Of a DNA stretch of 64,000 bases, positions 60,057 through 64,000 are shown in pieces. Source of the DNA: Arthrobacter psychrolactophilus (GTDB taxonomy: Bacteria; Actinomycetota; Actinomycetes; Actinomycetales; Micrococcaceae); contig NZ_QJVC01000018.1 of NCBI RefSeq assembly GCF_003219795.1, forward strand, positions 1 to 64,000, read 5' to 3'. Within the stretch, counting starts at the first letter, position 1. The number at the start of each line of letters is the position of its first letter. The position numbers were made by a program, and so were the translations under genes. The notes beneath the pieces are model-generated. The model saw only the letters and a program-made list of their open reading frames with translations. It ran no database searches and was not told the DNA's origin.

Positions 60057-61082
60057 ATGACGCCTAAGATTCGCACGGCCTTACTGGGCTACGGCCTCGC
60101 CGGAAGTGTTTTTCATGCTCCTTCACTGGAGCTGCTGGAACAGTTTTCTCTTGACGTGATCGTCACCTCCGATCCTGAACGCCAGGCTGCGGCGCGGGCA
60201 GCTCATCCGCATGCCACGGTCATGAGCCGCTCAGAGTGGTCTGGCAGTCGAAGCGACGTTGATTTGGTCATCGTAGCGACCCCGCCCGAAAGTCACGGTT
60301 CGCTCGCCGCCTCGGCACTTCAAGGAGGCTGCGCCGTCGTAGTTGATAAGCCATTTGCGCTGAGCAGTACCGAAGGGGAGGCACTCGTCGCCCTCGCCAA
60401 AGAGCGCGGCCAACTGCTCACCGTTTACCAAAACCGTCGGTGGGACGGAGAATATCTCACCCTGCAAAAACTTCTGGCCGAAGGTGCGTTGGGGGAGGTG
60501 CGCCGCTTCGAATCACGTCTCGAGCGTTGGCAGCCCGAGATCACCAAGGAATGGAAGGCTCAGGCCACCGTCGAGACAGGAGGTGGGCTGCTTTTTGACC
60601 TAGGTACGCACCTCATCGATCAGGCCCTGCAACTCTTTGGGCCTGTCGAGCATGTTTACGGTGAGTTGGCTGCCCGTCGAGCCACAGAGCGGAGCGAGGA
60701 TGATGTCTTCGTGGCATTGCGGCACGTCAGCGGCGTGACCTCGCACTTATGGGCGAATGCCTGCGCCGCGCACAATGCCCCACGCTTCCGGGTCTTGGGT
60801 TCGGAGGCTGCCTACGTCAAACAAGATGCCGACGTCCAGGAAAGCCAGATCCGCAACGGCATCTTGCCGGGACAGGCCGGGTACGGGATCGATCCCGAAG
60901 CCAGTTGGGGTCGTGTTGGTCGTGGCGAGGATACCAAGCCCGTCGCCACGGAAGCTGGAAACTTCGCGCGCTTCTACGAGCTACTCTCGGCCGCCATCCT
61001 TGACGGCGCGCCCGCCCCCGTAGACCCGGCGGATGCCATCGCCGGATTACGGATCGTAGAGCAAATTCGCGCACTGCAGTAA
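60057..61082 (+). CDS. Gfo/Idh/MocA-family oxidoreductase
   Basis: A 341-aa NAD(P)-dependent oxidoreductase. The N-terminal Rossmann (ALLGYGLAGSVFHAPSL) and the EKP-like VVVDKPFAL, then QNRRWDGEYLTLQ and LFDLGTHLIDQALQLFG in the C-terminal domain are typical. Members oxidise sugars or polyols. Substrate unknown. It precedes an MFS sugar-like transporter by 84 nt, possibly coexpressed. The start is without a clear ribosome site, as often in leaderless actinobacterial genes. Confidence 0.9.
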   Translation: MTPKIRTALLGYGLAGSVFHAPSLELLEQFSLDVIVTSDPERQAAARAAHPHATVMSRSEWSGSRSDVDLVIVATPPESHGSLAASALQGGCAVVVDKPFALSSTEGEALVALAKERGQLLTVYQNRRWDGEYLTLQKLLAEGALGEVRRFESRLERWQPEITKEWKAQATVETGGGLLFDLGTHLIDQALQLFGPVEHVYGELAARRATERSEDDVFVALRHVSGVTSHLWANACAAHNAPRFRVLGSEAAYVKQDADVQESQIRNGILPGQAGYGIDPEASWGRVGRGEDTKPVATEAGNFARFYELLSAAILDGAPAPVDPADAIAGLRIVEQIRALQ

Positions 61083-61165
61083 CTATTCCTGCCGAGGTCT
61101 CAAGGGGCGCGTAAGCTGGTGCGAAAGTAAGCCAAGAAACGCAATGACTGGGGGCGTAAGGCACA

Positions 61166-62440
61166 GTGAGTAGTAATCAAAGCGGTGGCACTGCCTCGGG
61201 CCAAGCAATCAGCCTTGCGCTGAGTGAGCCTACCGCCAATGTACGCCACCGGTGGACCACCTCCGTTGTCCTCGTCAACGTAGGTATCAACGCGGCGTTC
61301 TTCGGTCCGATTCAGGTCTTGCTGGGGCAGCAGGCCGCAGACTTTAGCGAAGCGGACAAGGAAGGCATTCTTGCGCTCGTGACGGGCGCCGGTGCTGCCG
61401 TTTCCCTAGTGGCCAATCCGCTTTTTGGCACGTTCAGCGACAGGACCGTCTCCCGGTACGGTCGCAGGGTCCCCTGGGTATTCATTGGCGCCTTGCTAGG
61501 AACGCTGGGCCTCATCGGCTTGGCTGGCGCACCATCGGTCGCCGCCATGGCCCTCTTGTGGTGCCTGGTGCAATTGGGATGCAATGGCGCGCTCGCAGCC
61601 ACCACGGCGGCCATCCCGGATCAGGTACCCACGCGACAACGAGGGATCATCGGTGGCCTGTCATCCATGGGAACCGTAGTGGGTATCTTGCTCGGTGCCG
61701 CCATTGGCGCCGTTGTCGCCGGCAACTTCTCGCTCGGCTTCATCATCTGTGCCGTGGGGCTCTTACTGGGTATGGTGCCGTACTTGTTCTTCGCCAATGA
61801 TCCGGTGTTGTCGGTCAACGACAGGCCGATGTTCACATGGCTCAACTTCGTCAAGGGTTTCTGGATCTCGCCCAAGCGATACCCCGATTTCGCCTGGGCC
61901 TGGATTACCCGCTTTCTGGTCAATGTGGGGAACCACTTGGTCACGCTCTATCTGCTGTTCTTCCTCACGGATGCTGTTGGCTACGAAAACCCGGAATTTG
62001 GCGTCTTGATCCTGACGGGCATTTACGCCGTCCTCACCTTGATCACGGCCGTGATCGGTGGGCGCTGGACCGACAAGGTAGGCAAACGCAAACCCTTTGT
62101 CATGGCATCCTCGGCCATCATCGCCCTAGCCGCCCTTGTTTTGGCATTCTTCCCGACCTGGGTGGGGGCCCTGGCGGGAGCCGCCATTTTGGGCGTTGGT
62201 TACGGTGTTTATCTCGCGGTGGACTTTGCGCTGCTGACCCAGGTGCTCCCCTCTGCGGCAAGCCGCGGTAAGGATATGGGTGTCATCAATGTGGCGAATT
62301 CTCTGCCTCAGGTCATCGCGCCGATCATTGCCTGGCCGCTCGTAACGATCCTAGGTGGCTACGTCACCCTGTATGTTGTGGCCGCAGTGATTGGCCTCCT
62401 CGGGGCAGTCTTCGTTGTCAAGATCAAAGGCGTGGACTAG
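61166..62440 (+). CDS. MFS transporter, sugar-porter-like
   Basis: A 424-aa protein with 12 helices. The loop motifs NPLFGTFSDRTVSRYGRRVPW and GGRWTDKVGKRKPFVMASS are those of GPH/SLC45-like sugar porters. GTG start. It follows the Gfo/Idh/MocA gene and may import its substrate; that is inference. Confidence 0.88.
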   Translation: MSSNQSGGTASGQAISLALSEPTANVRHRWTTSVVLVNVGINAAFFGPIQVLLGQQAADFSEADKEGILALVTGAGAAVSLVANPLFGTFSDRTVSRYGRRVPWVFIGALLGTLGLIGLAGAPSVAAMALLWCLVQLGCNGALAATTAAIPDQVPTRQRGIIGGLSSMGTVVGILLGAAIGAVVAGNFSLGFIICAVGLLLGMVPYLFFANDPVLSVNDRPMFTWLNFVKGFWISPKRYPDFAWAWITRFLVNVGNHLVTLYLLFFLTDAVGYENPEFGVLILTGIYAVLTLITAVIGGRWTDKVGKRKPFVMASSAIIALAALVLAFFPTWVGALAGAAILGVGYGVYLAVDFALLTQVLPSAASRGKDMGVINVANSLPQVIAPIIAWPLVTILGGYVTLYVVAAVIGLLGAVFVVKIKGVD

Positions 62441-62510
62441 AGGCGCGACGCAAATATTTTATGGACACTATGTCGCCAACTATTGACACAATGTCAGCAA
62501 CTTGATTAGC

Positions 62511-62529
62511 TAAGGTAAAGCTTACCTAA
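62511..62529. promoter_or_regulatory. DtxR/IdeR iron box before hmuO
   Basis: TAAGGTAAAGCTTACCTAA, a 19-bp near-palindrome that matches the DtxR consensus at 14 positions. It lies 14 bp before the heme oxygenase ATG. Iron-bound DtxR would repress the gene, so it is induced by iron limitation. Confidence 0.85.
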
Positions 62530-62543
62530 TTATGGAGTCAAAT

Positions 62544-63245
62544 ATGTCCACAGTTGTCGTTGAACCCGTCGTTGCTGAGACCTCTAAGGCCCTGTCGGAT
62601 GAGCTCAAATCGCATACCGCCGCAGCGCACGCGGCAGCCGAGGAGTCCTCGTTTGTCGCGGAGTTGATGGGTGGAAGCCTCGACGCCGCAGCGCTCGTGA
62701 GCCTGCTGGATCAAAGCATGGTCATTTACCGGGCCATGGAAACGGCGCTGGCCGCCCATGCGGATCACCCGCAGCTGGGTGCTTTTATCGATCCGAAACT
62801 GGCCCGCGTAGCTGCCTTGGAAGCCGATATGGCCTTCCACCACGGTGAAAACTGGGAGGAGCAATTGGCCGACGGCACCATCGAGATTGTGCCCGCCACA
62901 GCAGCCTATGCCGCGGCCTTGACCGCCGTGGGCGCCGAATCGATCGAGTTTCTGCTGGCCCACCACTATGTGCGGTACATGGGCGATCTCTCCGGCGGCC
63001 TGATCATCTCCCGCATGGTGCAGCGGCACTACGGCATTGCCGAGAAGGGTTTAAATTTTTACTCCTTCGAGGCCATCACCAAGCCCAAACCGTACAAGGA
63101 TGCCTACCGCGAACTGCTCGACACAACCGACTTCAGCCGCGCCCAGAAGGACGCCATCTTGAATTTCGCGGCCGAATCGTTTGAGCTCAACCGAGCCGTC
63201 TTTGTCGATCTGGCGGCGGCCCGCACCGCGACATTGGCTGCCTAA
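62544..63245 (+). CDS. hmuO: Heme oxygenase (biliverdin-producing)
   Basis: A 233-aa heme oxygenase that opens heme to biliverdin, CO and Fe2+. The proximal His29 is in HTAAAHAAAEESSF, and the distal helix has YVRYMGDLSGGLIISRM with its Gly pair. ATG 62544 is chosen since GGAG is 6-7 nt upstream; the ATG at 62532 lies over that site. Repressed by a DtxR-type iron box. No heme importer gene is near. Confidence 0.93.
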   Translation: MSTVVVEPVVAETSKALSDELKSHTAAAHAAAEESSFVAELMGGSLDAAALVSLLDQSMVIYRAMETALAAHADHPQLGAFIDPKLARVAALEADMAFHHGENWEEQLADGTIEIVPATAAYAAALTAVGAESIEFLLAHHYVRYMGDLSGGLIISRMVQRHYGIAEKGLNFYSFEAITKPKPYKDAYRELLDTTDFSRAQKDAILNFAAESFELNRAVFVDLAAARTATLAA

Positions 63246-63261
63246 CCACCTCCAAAACTCA

Positions 63262-63299
63262 ATGGACGACGGCGGCACCTCAGTGCCGCCGTCGTCCAT
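63262..63299. terminator. Bidirectional terminator after hmuO
   Basis: Seventeen-nt arms (63262-63278, 63283-63299) are exact complements around CTCA. It lies between hmuO and the convergent DUF2079 gene. T tracts are short. Confidence 0.85.
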
Positions 63300-63329
63300 C
63301 ACTTTCTGCGCACTCGCCGTGAGTGCGGG

Positions 63330-64000
63330 CTACTGTTTCTTGGCGACCTGGTAGTGGGCATCGGCGAAGACCGTGACGTACTGGGTGCCGGGGAAGCGCT
63401 GCATGGTCTCCGCGGCGATGACGTTGGGTGCCGCGTCGGTACGGCCCGAAACGTCCATGAGTACGTACTCCGGCGCAGGGTTGTTGCTATTGCCAACCCA
63501 GTACACCTCGGTGCGGTCCACGAGGTAACTCATGAGGGAAATATCGGTTTCCACCGTGACGCCCTCGGGCACCGTGGACAAGGCGTTCCTGGAGGATTCG
63601 ACGGTGGTAAGCGCAAAGTTCTTATCGATGTCGTTGAGCTTGCCAAAGGCGTATTGGCTCGTCAGAAGCAGCGATATCAGCAAGATGGTCGTCCCGAGCA
63701 GGAGCCTGAGGCGTTCGGAATTGAGCACCTTGCGGCGGTGGAGAGCATCGATCGCGGCGCAGAAGACGATGGGCATGAGCACAGCGCTGTACTGCCATTC
63801 CTGACCCCAGTACACGGGGAGATCGGAGAGGAAACGCCAGGCCAGAGTGGGCAGGACGAGCAACGCCAGCGGTGAAAAGAGGCACAGCCCGGCCGTAATG
63901 AACACCAGCAGAATCATGGTGGTGACCTTGTCGGCCTGAAACAGAGAGCCCGGATTACTCATGAGCGCGCCGATGTTGAGCTGACTTTCGTACGCCCATT
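63330..64000 (-). CDS. DUF2079 membrane protein, N-terminus beyond the window
   Basis: The frame stays open to the window end, so this is the C-terminal part (at least 222 aa) of a longer gene. WAYESQLNIGALMSNPGSLF followed by several membrane helices (TTMILLVFITAGLCLFSPLALLVL and later LLLGTTILLISLLLTSQYAF) and a soluble tail (SGRTDAAPNVIAAETMQRFP) fit DUF2079, a predicted glycosyltransferase-like membrane protein. ATG 63962 is internal rather than the start. Confidence 0.75.
   Translation of the reverse strand, partial: WAYESQLNIGALMSNPGSLFQADKVTTMILLVFITAGLCLFSPLALLVLPTLAWRFLSDLPVYWGQEWQYSAVLMPIVFCAAIDALHRRKVLNSERLRLLLGTTILLISLLLTSQYAFGKLNDIDKNFALTTVESSRNALSTVPEGVTVETDISLMSYLVDRTEVYWVGNSNNPAPEYVLMDVSGRTDAAPNVIAAETMQRFPGTQYVTVFADAHYQVAKKQ

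Overview
The window is chromosomal DNA of a high-GC Gram-positive actinobacterium, most likely a member of the Micrococcaceae close to Arthrobacter. The reasons are the gene order rpsF-ssb-rpsR-rplI-(DUF1801)-dnaB, frequent GTG starts and ATGA/GTGA overlaps, ABC sugar importers without their own ATPase, a WXG100-like protein, MurR/SorC/CsoR/DtxR-type control signals, and an E1alpha/E1beta/E2 oxo-acid dehydrogenase set. No tRNA, rRNA, CRISPR array, insertion sequence or prophage was recognised. Composition looks even, and most of the window reads as core or metabolic chromosome.

Layout. (1) 1-6.4 kb, minus strand: a jetA-jetB-jetC operon (Wadjet / MksBEF-type SMC complex) with no jetD nuclease gene in view; a PEP-mutase/isocitrate-lyase-family gene sits where jetD would be expected. 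(2) 6.4-10.9 kb: the rpsF-ssb-rpsR-rplI block behind an RNA leader that looks like the S6:S18 autoregulatory motif, a DUF1801 gene, and dnaB behind a cluster of DnaA-box-like sites including a perfect 14-bp inverted repeat. (3) 10.9-15.2 kb: EamA exporter divergent from a LysR regulator coupled to a MATE pump, then two small membrane proteins. (4) 15.3-21.6 kb: an amino-sugar locus, a BadF-type kinase divergent from a MurR/RpiR regulator, a UPF0309-type SIS protein and an NgcEFG-like importer. (5) 21.6-26.2 kb: CGNR regulator divergent from an EamA exporter, then the copper module csoR-copZ-copA with a visible CsoR operator. (6) 26.3-27.7 kb: a BNR-repeat protein coupled to a small MoaD/ThiS protein. 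(7) 27.8-37.3 kb: a polyol regulon (importer, sorbitol/xylitol-type dehydrogenase, SorC regulator, xylulokinase, mannitol-family dehydrogenase) tied together by a repeated CTCATTTG element, with an AbiEi/DUF559-like gene inserted. (8) 37.4-45.7 kb: PoxB, DUF1304, MFS/GntR pair, YdcF, RlmN, a winged-helix regulator with a coupled membrane peptide, and a Pth2-like protein. (9) 45.8-53.5 kb: aminotransferase, thioesterase, DUF2695-like protein, PurB, a WXG100-like protein next to an alpha/beta-hydrolase-like protein, a holin-IV-type membrane protein, and HisC. (10) 53.6-58.6 kb: the oxo-acid dehydrogenase operon facing a PLP aminotransferase. (11) 58.8-64 kb: TauE-type permease, an orphan excisionase-like HTH protein, Gfo/Idh/MocA oxidoreductase, MFS transporter, a DtxR-box-controlled heme oxygenase, and a DUF2079 membrane protein cut by the window end.

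Best leads: the JetD-less JetABC operon; the BNR/MoaD-like pair; the WXG100-like protein with the serine-hydrolase-like protein; the DnaA-box cluster before dnaB with further perfect boxes in two other promoters; the polyol regulon operator; and the UPF0309 SIS protein inside an amino-sugar uptake locus. All functional statements rest on motif reading by eye. No database search was run.
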